From Lacrimispora sp. 210928-DFI.3.58 (GTDB taxonomy: Bacteria > Bacillota > Clostridia > Lachnospirales > Lachnospiraceae): a stretch of DNA of 64,000 nt. The notes beneath the pieces were generated by a model. That model ran no database searches and was not told the DNA's origin. It saw nothing but the letters and a program-made list of their open reading frames with translations. Below are positions 16,697 through 24,869 of this stretch, piece by piece. The position numbers and the translations under genes are program-made. The stretch's first letter is position 1. Each line of letters opens with the position of its first letter. The stretch is from positions 186,001 through 250,000 of the forward strand of contig NZ_JAJCIC010000002.1 of assembly GCF_020554865.1 (NCBI RefSeq), written 5' to 3'.

Positions 16697-16758
16697 GGTA
16701 TGTTCTCCTTTCAGCATCTGAAGCTGGTTTGAGGGGATGCCAGATGCCTTGTAATAGG

Positions 16759-16794
16759 AAAAGGGCCAATAGTGCGGTCACTACTGGCCCTTTT
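16759..16794 (-). terminator. bidirectional-looking terminator after the RraA-like gene
   Basis: AAAAGGGCCAATAGTG and CACTACTGGCCCTTTT form a 16-bp stem with one mismatch and a four-base loop. It separates the RraA-like gene from the YfcC leader. T runs lie on both sides. Confidence 0.8.
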
Positions 16795-16898
16795 CAGTTA
16801 ATAATTATACATAGTAGGAGAGATTTTTGTCAATATTTTTTTAAGTAAAGTGGAAAAATATGCATGAACTGTTTTTAAAGATTAATTTTTTAAGCCTG

Positions 16899-17573
16899 CT
16901 AACCCTCATATTCACAGTTAATCTCTGTCAGCTTATCATCCACCCAGGGTCTGTCATAAATGCATTCCCTGATAATCCGTTCAATCAGGCCGGCTTCCTT
17001 GGCGGATACTGCCCGTACCTCTTCTGCCAGCCTCCTTGCCTCCCAGGGATGGATCGCTACGATCCCGTCTTCATCGCCTACGATGATATCTCCCGGTTCG
17101 ATGACGATCCCACCAAAGGTAATGGTCGTTCCAATCTCACCTGGGCCGTTTTTATAAGGTCCGTTGGGGGTCACGCCCCTGGCATAGATCGGAATGCCAA
17201 TTTTGGTCAGAGCATTGTAGTCCCGGACAGCGCCATCCACAATAATTCCGCCGATCCCCCGCTTCATACAATAGGTCGCCATGATCTCACCAAAGATCGC
17301 ATGGCCTGTACTCCCTTTTGCATCGATCACAATAATATCGCCGGGAGCGGCCAGATCCATGGCCTTGTGGAACATCAGATTATCTCCCTCCGGCACCTTG
17401 ACTGTGAACGCAGGTCCTAACAGAGGGTGATGGCTCACTGGCCTGATATCCTGGTGCACTGCCGCCATACGGCTCATGCAATCTCCGATATTTGCCACGG
17501 GCAGATCTTCAAACAGGCGGATCAGCTTCGGATCCGGCCTTTTTATCTTACTATTAATCACACAACCGATCAT
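16899..17573 (-). CDS. RraA family protein, probable 4-carboxy-4-hydroxy-2-oxo acid aldolase
   Basis: A 224-residue member of the RraA/HMG-CHA aldolase fold. Seen features: VANIGDCMSRM near 25-35, the metal and pyruvate site GEIMATYCMKRGIGGIIVDGAVRD (about 95-118, with R and D of VRD), and GDIIVGDEDGIVAI near 165. Proper RNase E regulators share the fold but Firmicutes of this kind lack that partner, so an aldolase cleaving a 4-hydroxy-2-oxo dicarboxylate to pyruvate is more likely. Its neighbour is a GalB-like hydratase, the enzyme that precedes such an aldolase in gallate breakdown. GGAGG inside the end of the PPC gene provides its ribosome site. Last gene of the operon. Confidence 0.8.
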   Translation of the reverse strand: MIGCVINSKIKRPDPKLIRLFEDLPVANIGDCMSRMAAVHQDIRPVSHHPLLGPAFTVKVPEGDNLMFHKAMDLAAPGDIIVIDAKGSTGHAIFGEIMATYCMKRGIGGIIVDGAVRDYNALTKIGIPIYARGVTPNGPYKNGPGEIGTTITFGGIVIEPGDIIVGDEDGIVAIHPWEARRLAEEVRAVSAKEAGLIERIIRECIYDRPWVDDKLTEINCEYEG

Positions 17574-17576
17574 GTC

Positions 17577-17981
17577 TTATTCCTCCAGTTCCAGCACGTA
17601 AATATTTAACGCCCTGTGTACGGTAGCCGCCCTTAAGCCTCCGCCGTTTACTACACCGCTTCCATGGGAAATGCTGGCATGAATATGGACAATGTAATTG
17701 CAGGGATCATCCTGCACGAAATGCGACAGGCTCTTTGGCGTATCGTCCTTTCTGATCAACTCCCCTGTAAAGCTCATGATCTCACAGGGAACATCTACCG
17801 TAATAGGAAGAAGTACAGACGGAGGCGTATCGGAAATGGGGTTAGACAGCGTAACTCCCCTGAGGGAACCGGCCGCCGTCACAATGACGGCGCCCTTCCA
17901 ATCCTTATCCATCATATACTGCTTCAAGCCTTCCTTTACGTCCTGTCCCTTCTCCAGCTTTATCACATGTAATTTACTCAT
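17577..17981 (-). CDS. PPC-domain (DUF296) protein
   Basis: A 134-residue protein made of one PPC domain: KLEKGQDVKEGLKQYM, VTAAGSLRGVTL, CEIMSFTGEL, and the conserved HIHASISHGSGVVNGGGL near 100-117. In plants this domain accompanies AT-hooks; bacterial forms are small trimers whose role is unclear, and the clustered histidines suggest a metal or ligand site. It sits between the GalB-like and RraA-like genes with gaps of nine and three bases, so it is translated with them. It may be an accessory enzyme of the same pathway (inference). Confidence 0.85.
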   Translation of the reverse strand: MSKLHVIKLEKGQDVKEGLKQYMMDKDWKGAVIVTAAGSLRGVTLSNPISDTPPSVLLPITVDVPCEIMSFTGELIRKDDTPKSLSHFVQDDPCNYIVHIHASISHGSGVVNGGGLRAATVHRALNIYVLELEE

Positions 17982-17990
17982 CGATCCACC

Positions 17991-18710
17991 TCACGCAAAT
18001 TCTTTTCCAACCTGAGGCATGAATCTTACAAAGGCTTCTGCATATTTGATGCCCGGATCGCAGGCCAGGCGTCTTGCCAGATAGCTGCGGTATTCTGCGC
18101 GGTTTGTATAATTATTCAGAAGATGCTGCTGGGAGGCAACGACCTTCATGGCCTGGATCTTCCTGTCCATCACATCGGTAATATCAATGAACATATCTGC
18201 CTTAAAACCGCACATCTCCGGCTGATCCGGTTCAAACATATAGATATTGGTTGTTGTAACCACCTTCTTCTCCGGATATACACCGTATACTTGAGCAGAA
18301 CGCAGAGCTGCCTGCACTGCATGGCTGGTATTTGTATGGTCAGGATTTAAAGGATCCTCTGTGTGGGTGAGTATAATGTCTGGATGGAAATCCTTGATAG
18401 CTCCGGCAAGCTTCATCACCTGATCGCGGTCAATGGTCAGAAGGTGATCCTCCCACTCATAGAACTCGATCTCTGCTCCCAGGATCGCAGCGGCCTCTGT
18501 TGCCTCCATACGGCGGCGGATACGCACCTCCGGTTCACTGATTGAGGGATTTTCACGCCATACCTGATCTGACTCTCCTCTTGATCCAAAAGTCAGGTCA
18601 ATAATCTTCACTGTATGACCTGCCTTTGCATACTGAGCGATAGTTCCTCCACATCTCCAGATAAAATCCACTGCATGAGCACTGATTACAAGTAATCTCT
18701 TCTGTTCCAT
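17991..18710 (-). CDS. PIG-L family protein, GalB-like (4-oxalomesaconate hydratase type)
   Basis: A 239-residue protein with the PIG-L deacetylase fold. The usual AHPDDE site reads SAHAVDF (H12, D15): the zinc-binding His and second Asp remain but the catalytic-base Asp is Val. The next conserved part is FGSRGESDQVW, and the third metal site is NPDHTNTSH near 130. From memory, this AHxxDFxW...GG pattern and GxRGES resemble GalB, a PIG-L relative that hydrates 4-oxalomesaconate instead of deacetylating sugars. The adjoining RraA-like aldolase supports that reading. The ATG at 18710 has AGGAG seven bases upstream; the longer frame encodes the ribosome site. A sugar deacetylase cannot be excluded. 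Confidence 0.7.
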   Translation of the reverse strand: MEQKRLLVISAHAVDFIWRCGGTIAQYAKAGHTVKIIDLTFGSRGESDQVWRENPSISEPEVRIRRRMEATEAAAILGAEIEFYEWEDHLLTIDRDQVMKLAGAIKDFHPDIILTHTEDPLNPDHTNTSHAVQAALRSAQVYGVYPEKKVVTTTNIYMFEPDQPEMCGFKADMFIDITDVMDRKIQAMKVVASQQHLLNNYTNRAEYRSYLARRLACDPGIKYAEAFVRFMPQVGKEFA

Positions 18711-18752
18711 AATTATTCTCCTTTTCTCTTTCATTCATCTTTGTTATATACA

Positions 18753-19163
18753 TCAGCAGATCTGGGCAGCTGCCTCATCTGCCAGCATCTGATCCTCTTC
18801 GCCTGTCCATCCGCTAATTCCCACAGCTCCGATTACGTCTCCCTCTTCGTTCTTAATGGGAGCACCGCCTTTTAATGGGGAAAGATTGGGATCACAGAAA
18901 GCGCTCATAGGAACCCCCTGCTTGTCCAGATGCTTCACCATCTCCCAGGTTGACTTCTGAAACTTTGCAGCAGTATATGCCTTGTGTGTTGCAAAGCCTC
19001 CTCCTCTGACTGCCATTCCCTCCATCAAGGTCAGGGATACCAGCACTCCGGCCCCGTCTGATATGGCAATTGCTAAGGGCTTTCCATTTGCCTTCTCTAC
19101 GCGTTCCATTAAATAATGAATGATCTTCTCTTTGTCCTCAAATGATAATTTTGTTTTTGCCAT
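18753..19163 (-). CDS. GlcG/HbpS family (DUF336) heme-binding-like protein
   Basis: A 136-residue protein with the GlcG/HbpS pattern: PLAIAISDGAGVLVSLTLMEGM, HKAYTAAKF, GGAPIKNEEGDVIGAVGISG. Members bind heme or cobalamin-like ligands or are accessory to catabolic operons; none is well proven in anaerobes. AAGGAGG is eight bases before the ATG at 19163; the ATG two codons earlier is too close to it. No signal peptide is seen, so it is cytosolic. It lies between the permease and the GalB-like gene. Confidence 0.82.
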   Translation of the reverse strand: MAKTKLSFEDKEKIIHYLMERVEKANGKPLAIAISDGAGVLVSLTLMEGMAVRGGGFATHKAYTAAKFQKSTWEMVKHLDKQGVPMSAFCDPNLSPLKGGAPIKNEEGDVIGAVGISGWTGEEDQMLADEAAAQIC

Positions 19164-19211
19164 TTTCATTTCCTCCTTGCTTTCTATATGTGCTGCAGTA
19201 TAAATATCCTG

Positions 19212-20577
19212 CTATGCCAGGCTTGTAAATATGATAAACAGACCAGTTCCCGCCAGGAACAAGCTCATTGGGGAGGCATACAGCATGGTCTTTAAGGGAT
19301 TGATCTCCTTTCCCAGAAGGCCGCTCAACAGCCCGCATACAATGAAGGTAGTCATATCCGCAGGCGGAAGTCCCTGTCCTCCTGTGGAGATACAGCTCTC
19401 CCGCTACTGCTGCTGCCGCTGGTGTCAGCCCCAGAGCAACCAGGGCCGGACCATAGAATGAGAAGATGGTACTGAGTGAAACAGAGTCTGCTCCTGTCAG
19501 CATGCCTGGGATCACAAGACAGACCGCGCCTCCCAGGATCAAGGTCGTGCTGTTTAGGCTCAGAGCAAAGGCCTCAATGGTCTCAATCTGATCTCCTGCA
19601 TACATTGCTCCTAACAGACAGGCTGCACAGGCAAGCTTGATCATCTGGCCCTTTACATTTTTTACTCCCTTAAGGAAAATGTCTTTTGCATTCATGCGCA
19701 CTCTCTTGTAGAAAAAGCTGACAGCAGCCGCTACAGCCAGGCTCATTACGATCACTCTTGCAAAGCCTTTTATAATCGGTATCTCAGACAGTACCGCCAA
19801 AACAGGGCCAAATACCATGGTGATCACATCTACACCAAACCCATTGTTGAGTATTACTAATGCCAGAAGTACACCTACCGGGATCAGTGAAGGCCAAACC
19901 TCACATATCACATCTCCCAGCCGTTCCCTCTTTATCAATTCCGCCGAGCTGTCTTTGTCCTTATGGCCAAAGGCCAGCACCGAATAAATCATAACAAACA
20001 CCGCTGCCACAAAGGTGGCGATCCACCCCAGCTTCAGTGTCTCCGGTTCATTTGCGCCAATAATGCTTGCAGACTGCACAAAGGAGGAGGAGATCGGCGG
20101 CATAAGGGAGCCAAGGGAACCGGCCATGACGATGATAGCGGCAATCTTTTCCACCTCCATCCCATCCTCATCCAAGGCTCCTGCGACCAAAACTCCTACG
20201 ATTGCTGTTGCCGCACTGGCTACTCCCAGCATGGAACCTGCAAATAGAAGCGAAATGACCGTGCAGGCGATCAGGCTGCGCCTTGACGTCCCTAACAGGC
20301 AGCGCAGGATCCTGACAATCCCATCCATTGCTCCTAAGCGAAGCTGTGTCTGCGCATAGATGCCGGCCACAGGCAGCAGGCAGAGTATCCATGCAAAACG
20401 GTTTAGACCGTCATAGACCGCATAAGCCCATGTAAGCGGGTTGTAGATGCCGCTGGTGAGCAAGAACAGGGCCGCTGCGGATAACAAAGCCACTTCGATG
20501 TTTCCACCAATCACCGGAAGCCTCTTGATCAATGCGATCGATAATAACACAGCTATCGGCAAAACAACAGTAATCAT
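19212..20577 (-). pseudogene. ion-transporter-superfamily permease (TRAP DctM-like), frameshifted near its C-terminus
   Basis: A membrane carrier of about 455 residues if the frame is repaired. It opens MITVVLPIAVLLSIALIK and has SMLGVASAATAIVG and GSLGSLMPPISSSF, re-entrant motifs like those of TRAP large permeases and relatives. After AGEL (near 19392) the frame shifts by one base. The other frame continues ISTGGQGLPPADMTTFIV and a final helix to a TAG at 19212-19214, 48 bases before the next gene; the unshifted frame loses its hydrophobic character and runs into the next gene. Either a real mutation or a sequence error. AGAGGAG precedes the ATG at 20577. First gene of the GalB-like operon; no small TRAP subunits are present. 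Confidence 0.72.
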
Positions 20578-20650
20578 ATCTCCCCCTCCTCTAACTATCA
20601 TATTCTTTTGGATATCCTAATAAAATGCTATCATGCCTTTGGGGAAAAGT

Positions 20651-20689
20651 AAAACGGTGAATACCGTTCAAAAACAACGGTAAAACCGA
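20651..20689. promoter_or_regulatory. 39-bp site shared with the LysR promoter region (copy 1)
   Basis: The site contains ACGGT-gaat-ACCGT and CGGT-aaa-ACCG, two palindromes, with an outer TACCGTT...AACGGTA. It differs at four of 39 positions from the site at 30584-30622, same orientation. It begins right after the MATE stop codon and ends about 75 bases before the permease start, the expected place for a LysR-type activator site. Confidence 0.8.
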
Positions 20690-22033
20690 TCAAATCTGAA
20701 GCCTGATCCACCCGCCTTTCTTTACCCGGATACCGACACAGACCATCCGTGTAAACTGGTCTGTCAGGATCGCCAACCAGGCCCCTATCAACCCCAAGTC
20801 AAGTACATAACAGAGCAAATAGCTGAATATAGGCCGGATAACAGTTACGCTCACAAAGGACACAACTGCCACATAGCGGGCATCCCCGGCCGCCCTTAGG
20901 CATCCTGAGCTTATCACCTGCTGCGTCTGGATAAATACGATCACCGCTATAAAATACAGTACGATCACTCCAATATTTACAATCTCTTCCTCTCTCGAAA
21001 ATGACAGATAAATCGGACGTCCCAAAAGAAGAAAGATCACGCTGAGAACCGCTGAGATGGCAAAAGCAAAGCCTCTTATAATCTTCAGATAGTGCAGCGC
21101 CCTGCCGCTGTCCTTTGCTCCCAAGCTCTGGCCGACCAATGCCACAGAGGCAGCTGAGAGCCCATCCCCAAAAGAAAAGCACAAAAACAGGATATTCATG
21201 CCAATCTGATGGGCAGCAAAGGCCTGAGTGCCCATATGAGCTACCACGGCTGTAAATAAGAAAATTCCAAAGCGCATGCACAACTGCTCGATCCAGGAGG
21301 AGGAAGCCAGCCGTCCCAGAGAGCACAGAGAAAGGATGTCCTTTGCTTTCCTTTCTTCTTTACAGCTCCAGCAAAGGAAGCCGTCCTTATGCAAAATAGT
21401 CGAAAGGCTGACAAGACAAGCGCAGACAGTCCCAAAAAGAGTGGCGATAGCCGCTCCTGTTACCCCCAGTGCCGGGAAACCAAATCTTCCCTGGATCAAT
21501 AGATAATTCAATATCAGATTTACCAGATTAGAAATCAGACTGGTCCGCAGGGCGATCCCTGTATTCCCGGCCCCGCGCTGAGCCCCATTGATCACCATAG
21601 AAAGCCCCTGAAAAAGGATCCCCCCTCCTATGATGTAGAAATAATGGACTGCCAGTTCATGGGATTCAGGCTCCGCACCCATAAAAGTATAAATAGCATC
21701 TGCAAAGGCCACGCAGACAGCCCCCACGAAAAGCCCCAGGATCAGCGCAACTGCCACAGCCTGCCTCAGGATGCGGTTTGCACTTTCCCTGTCTTTCTCC
21801 CCCTTTCTTCTTGCAACCAGGGATGAAACTGCAATCTGCAGTGCCGTAAAAGGTGTCAGCGCCAGCATTTTAGGCTGGGAGGTCATTCCCACCGCCGCAA
21901 TGGCCACACTCCCCAGAGCAGACACCATGATCGTATCTGCAATAGAAACACAGCCTACGCTCAGGCTCTCCAGGGCAGAAGGCCAGGCTGTCCTGAAGGT
22001 TTGAAGAAGAAGCTCTTTGTTCTCTTTTTCCAT
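20690..22033 (-). CDS. MATE family efflux transporter (end of the opp operon)
   Basis: A 447-residue MATE exporter. Helix 1 reads SLSVGCVSIADTIMVSALG, and a second half begins near residue 230. The start at 22033 has AAGGA ten bases upstream; the frame runs 49 codons further into the preceding gene without support. It is 29 bases after OppF, so it is co-transcribed with a peptide-type importer and amidohydrolase. It may expel the part of the substrate that is not used (inference). Confidence 0.88.
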   Translation of the reverse strand: MEKENKELLLQTFRTAWPSALESLSVGCVSIADTIMVSALGSVAIAAVGMTSQPKMLALTPFTALQIAVSSLVARRKGEKDRESANRILRQAVAVALILGLFVGAVCVAFADAIYTFMGAEPESHELAVHYFYIIGGGILFQGLSMVINGAQRGAGNTGIALRTSLISNLVNLILNYLLIQGRFGFPALGVTGAAIATLFGTVCACLVSLSTILHKDGFLCWSCKEERKAKDILSLCSLGRLASSSWIEQLCMRFGIFLFTAVVAHMGTQAFAAHQIGMNILFLCFSFGDGLSAASVALVGQSLGAKDSGRALHYLKIIRGFAFAISAVLSVIFLLLGRPIYLSFSREEEIVNIGVIVLYFIAVIVFIQTQQVISSGCLRAAGDARYVAVVSFVSVTVIRPIFSYLLCYVLDLGLIGAWLAILTDQFTRMVCVGIRVKKGGWIRLQI

Positions 22034-22062
22034 TGTTAATCCGTCCTTCTTGCACTCCTTCC

Positions 22063-23034
22063 CTACCTTGCTGTCAATTGATTGATCTCCTCCACGTAGT
22101 GACAGGCTACATAATGCTTTGGAAGGATCTCTCTGGCCTCCGGCGTCTCGCAGCGGCACCGCTCTGCCGCATAGGGACACCTGGGTGCAAACCGGCAGCC
22201 CGGCTTTGGATCAATGGGTGAGGTGATCTCTCCCTGAATCAGCTGCCGTTCCTGCTTCCGGTCAATATCTGTGGATGGTATAGCTGCCAGAAGGGCCTTT
22301 GTGTAGGGATGAAGCGTGTGGAGAAACAGCTCCTCAGACTCGCACATTTCGATCCGTTCCCCCAGGTACATGACCATGATGTTATCGGAAATATGCCTTA
22401 CCACAGATAAATTATGTGTAATAAACAGATATGTCAGCCCTTTCTCCTCCTGCAGATCCTGCATAAGATTGAGTATCTGGGCCTGGATAGACACATCCAG
22501 AGCAGACACCGGCTCATCGCAAACAATAAACTTCGGATCCAAGGCAAGCGCCCTTGCGATCCCGATGCGCTGCCTTCTTCCTCCATCCAGTTCGTGAGGA
22601 TAGGAATTCTCCAGCCGCTTTGCAAGACCTACGGTGTCCATCAGATCCCTGACACGGCTGGCCCTCTCCTCCCAGTTTTTGCATATTCCATGTACGATCA
22701 GTCCTTCCTCGATAGCCTCGCGCACTGTCATACGCGGATTTAAGGAGGAGAAGGGATCCTGAAAAATGATCTGCATATTCTGCCTGGACCTGATATAATC
22801 TTCCCCCTCCAGGTTTGTCACATTTTTTCCATCGAATATGACTTCCCCGCTGGTTGCCTTTAACAATCCCAGGATGGTCCTGCCAAGGGTGGATTTTCCG
22901 CAGCCCGACTCCCCTACCACTCCCAGTGTTTTACCCTTTTCAATATCCAGGCTCACATCGTCCACTGCGTGAAGGATCCCCTTTGGGGTCTTAAAATATT
23001 TTTTCAGATTCTTTACTTCCACTAATTTTTCCAT
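22063..23034 (-). CDS. oligopeptide-type ABC transporter ATPase (OppF-like)
   Basis: A 323-residue ATPase. Walker A GESGCGKST is at 41-49, Q-loop IIFQDPFSSLNPRM near 93-106, Walker B FIVCDEPVSALD near 165. The signature reads ELDGGRRQR, with Asp where most have Ser (LSGGQ). The C-terminal oligopeptide domain has the four cysteines of CRFAPRCPYAAERCRCE, an iron-sulfur-like motif in Opp/Dpp ATPases. The ATG at 23034 has GAGGAG eight bases upstream and overlaps the OppD gene by 13 bases, implying coupled translation. Confidence 0.9.
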   Translation of the reverse strand: MEKLVEVKNLKKYFKTPKGILHAVDDVSLDIEKGKTLGVVGESGCGKSTLGRTILGLLKATSGEVIFDGKNVTNLEGEDYIRSRQNMQIIFQDPFSSLNPRMTVREAIEEGLIVHGICKNWEERASRVRDLMDTVGLAKRLENSYPHELDGGRRQRIGIARALALDPKFIVCDEPVSALDVSIQAQILNLMQDLQEEKGLTYLFITHNLSVVRHISDNIMVMYLGERIEMCESEELFLHTLHPYTKALLAAIPSTDIDRKQERQLIQGEITSPIDPKPGCRFAPRCPYAAERCRCETPEAREILPKHYVACHYVEEINQLTAR

Positions 23035-23999
23035 AGACTGCTCTCCTCTGAAAATTTCAGGCACTTCACATAATGATCCTCTGACAGCTCTATCTGCTTT
23101 GGATCCTTCTTCCGGCAGGTCTCTGTGGCATAAGGGCACCGGGGACTGAAGCTGCAGCCCTCCGAGAGATTAGTGGGATCCGGCATCAGGCCTGGGATCG
23201 GTTTTAATCTCTTCACGCGTTTTTCCATGCTGGGAATGGATTCAAAAAGCCCGATGGTGTATGGATGCTTCGCGTTCTTATAAATCTCCCGAATGCTGCC
23301 GTACTCTACGATCTCACCTGCATACATAATGGCAACCTTATCACAGACTTCAGCGACCACTCCCAAATCATGGGTGATCATAATAAGAGAAGTATTGAGC
23401 TTTTTCTTGAGCTCTGACAGCAAAGAGAGCACCTGGGCCTGAATGGTCACATCCAGGGCAGAGGTAGGTTCATCTGCGATCAGGATCCCCGGATCACAGG
23501 CCAGAGCGATTGCTATGAGCACACGCTGTTTCATACCGCCTGAAAACTGATGGGGATATTCTGCGATGCGGTCAGAGGGGATGCCAACCAGCTCCAGCAT
23601 CTGGGCCGCCTTCAGATACACGTCTGCCTTTGACATTTTGGGATAATGGAGTTTTATAATCTCTGATATCTGTTCTCCCACTGTCAGAACAGGATTAAGG
23701 CTGGTCATGGGATCCTGAAAGATCATTGCTATCTTCTCTCCCCTGATCTTCCGCATCTGCTTTTCACTAATGCGCAAGAGAGATTCCCCGTCCAGGATCA
23801 CATCACCCTCTATGATTCTTCCAGGAGGGTTTGGCACCAGGCGCAGGATACCCAGGGCTGTGGTCGTCTTTCCTGCCCCTGTTTCTCCCACCAGTCCAAT
23901 GGTCTCTCCGGTCTTCAGGGTAAATGTCACTCCATTTACAGCTTTTACAATTCCATGATCGGTCGAATAATGGACATGTAGATTTTTTACTTCCAGCAT
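23022..23999 (-). CDS. oligopeptide-type ABC transporter ATPase (OppD-like)
   Basis: A 325-residue ATPase: Walker A GETGAGKTT at 38-46, Q-loop MIFQDPMTSLNPVL, signature FSGGMKQRV, Walker B ILIADEPTSALD, and the C-terminal CSFSPRCPYATETC cysteine cluster. It pairs with the OppF-like ATPase to drive import. AGGAGG lies eight bases before the ATG. Twelve bases follow OppC. Confidence 0.92.
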   Translation of the reverse strand: MLEVKNLHVHYSTDHGIVKAVNGVTFTLKTGETIGLVGETGAGKTTTALGILRLVPNPPGRIIEGDVILDGESLLRISEKQMRKIRGEKIAMIFQDPMTSLNPVLTVGEQISEIIKLHYPKMSKADVYLKAAQMLELVGIPSDRIAEYPHQFSGGMKQRVLIAIALACDPGILIADEPTSALDVTIQAQVLSLLSELKKKLNTSLIMITHDLGVVAEVCDKVAIMYAGEIVEYGSIREIYKNAKHPYTIGLFESIPSMEKRVKRLKPIPGLMPDPTNLSEGCSFSPRCPYATETCRKKDPKQIELSEDHYVKCLKFSEESSLWKN

Positions 24000-24011
24000 T
24001 TTCGCAGCCTC

Positions 24012-24869
24012 CTATCGTTTCAATCTCGGATCAAGGGCATCCCGCAAGCCGTCTCCCAGAAGATTTAAGGAGCAGATGGTCAGCATGATCGCAAGTCCTG
24101 GGAAGGTGACCATGTGCCAGTAATTCCTGATATACTCCCGTCCGGCCGACAGCATGCTTCCCCACTCCGGCGTAGGCGGCTGGACTCCCAGGCCTATAAA
24201 GCTCAGGCTCGCAGCTACCAGAATCGCTCCTGCCACACCCAGGGAAGCCTGTACAATAATCGGAGCCAGCGCATTAGGGATAATATGTTTTAAAATGATC
24301 CTCCTGTTTTTCACTCCCAGGGCATGGGCAGCCTCCACATATTCCTGTGTCTTTACGGTCATGACCGAGGCCCTGACCACACGGGCATAGGTTGGGATAT
24401 TGCTGATGCCTACAGCCAGAATCGCATTAAAGAGTCCCGGCCCAAGACAGGCGGAGAGAGCAATTGCAAGCAGAAGGTTAGGCATTGCCAGCATCACGTC
24501 CATGATCCTCATGATGACTGTGTCCAGACGGCCTCCATAATAGGCTGCCATTGCTCCCAGGGTGCCTCCCACTCCACAGCCAATCGCAACAGAGATCAGT
24601 CCCACGATCAGGGAAATACGTCCTCCATAGAGAACACGGCTGAAAATGTCACGACCGAAATTATCTGTACCAAACAAATGGGCAGCACTCGGTCCTTTCA
24701 AAAGCTCGGAAAGGTTCTGCTCATCGTAGGGATAGGGTGCAATCACATTGGCAAAAATGGCAGAAACTGTCAGCATTACCAGGATGGCCAGCCCTATCAT
24801 GGCGCTCTTGTTCTTTTTCAGACGCTTCCACACTTCTTTCGCCTGACTGTTCTTCTTTCCCTGGCTCAT
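24012..24869 (-). CDS. oligopeptide-type ABC transporter permease (OppC-like)
   Basis: A 285-residue inner permease. A cytosolic start (KEVWKRLKKNKSAMIGL) is followed by six helices. The EAA loop appears as EAAHALGVKNRRIILKHIIPN near 180-200. FGTDNFGRDIFSRVLYGGR is the family's periplasmic segment. The ATG overlaps the OppB stop (ATGA), and AGGAGG lies seven bases upstream. Subunit of the importer with OppB, OppD and OppF. Confidence 0.92.
   Translation of the reverse strand: MSQGKKNSQAKEVWKRLKKNKSAMIGLAILVMLTVSAIFANVIAPYPYDEQNLSELLKGPSAAHLFGTDNFGRDIFSRVLYGGRISLIVGLISVAIGCGVGGTLGAMAAYYGGRLDTVIMRIMDVMLAMPNLLLAIALSACLGPGLFNAILAVGISNIPTYARVVRASVMTVKTQEYVEAAHALGVKNRRIILKHIIPNALAPIIVQASLGVAGAILVAASLSFIGLGVQPPTPEWGSMLSAGREYIRNYWHMVTFPGLAIMLTICSLNLLGDGLRDALDPRLKR

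Noticed and set aside
16899..17573. RNase E regulator RraA proper
   Set aside because: The sequence belongs to the fold, but genomic context is catabolic and the regulator's RNase E partner is not expected in this lineage.
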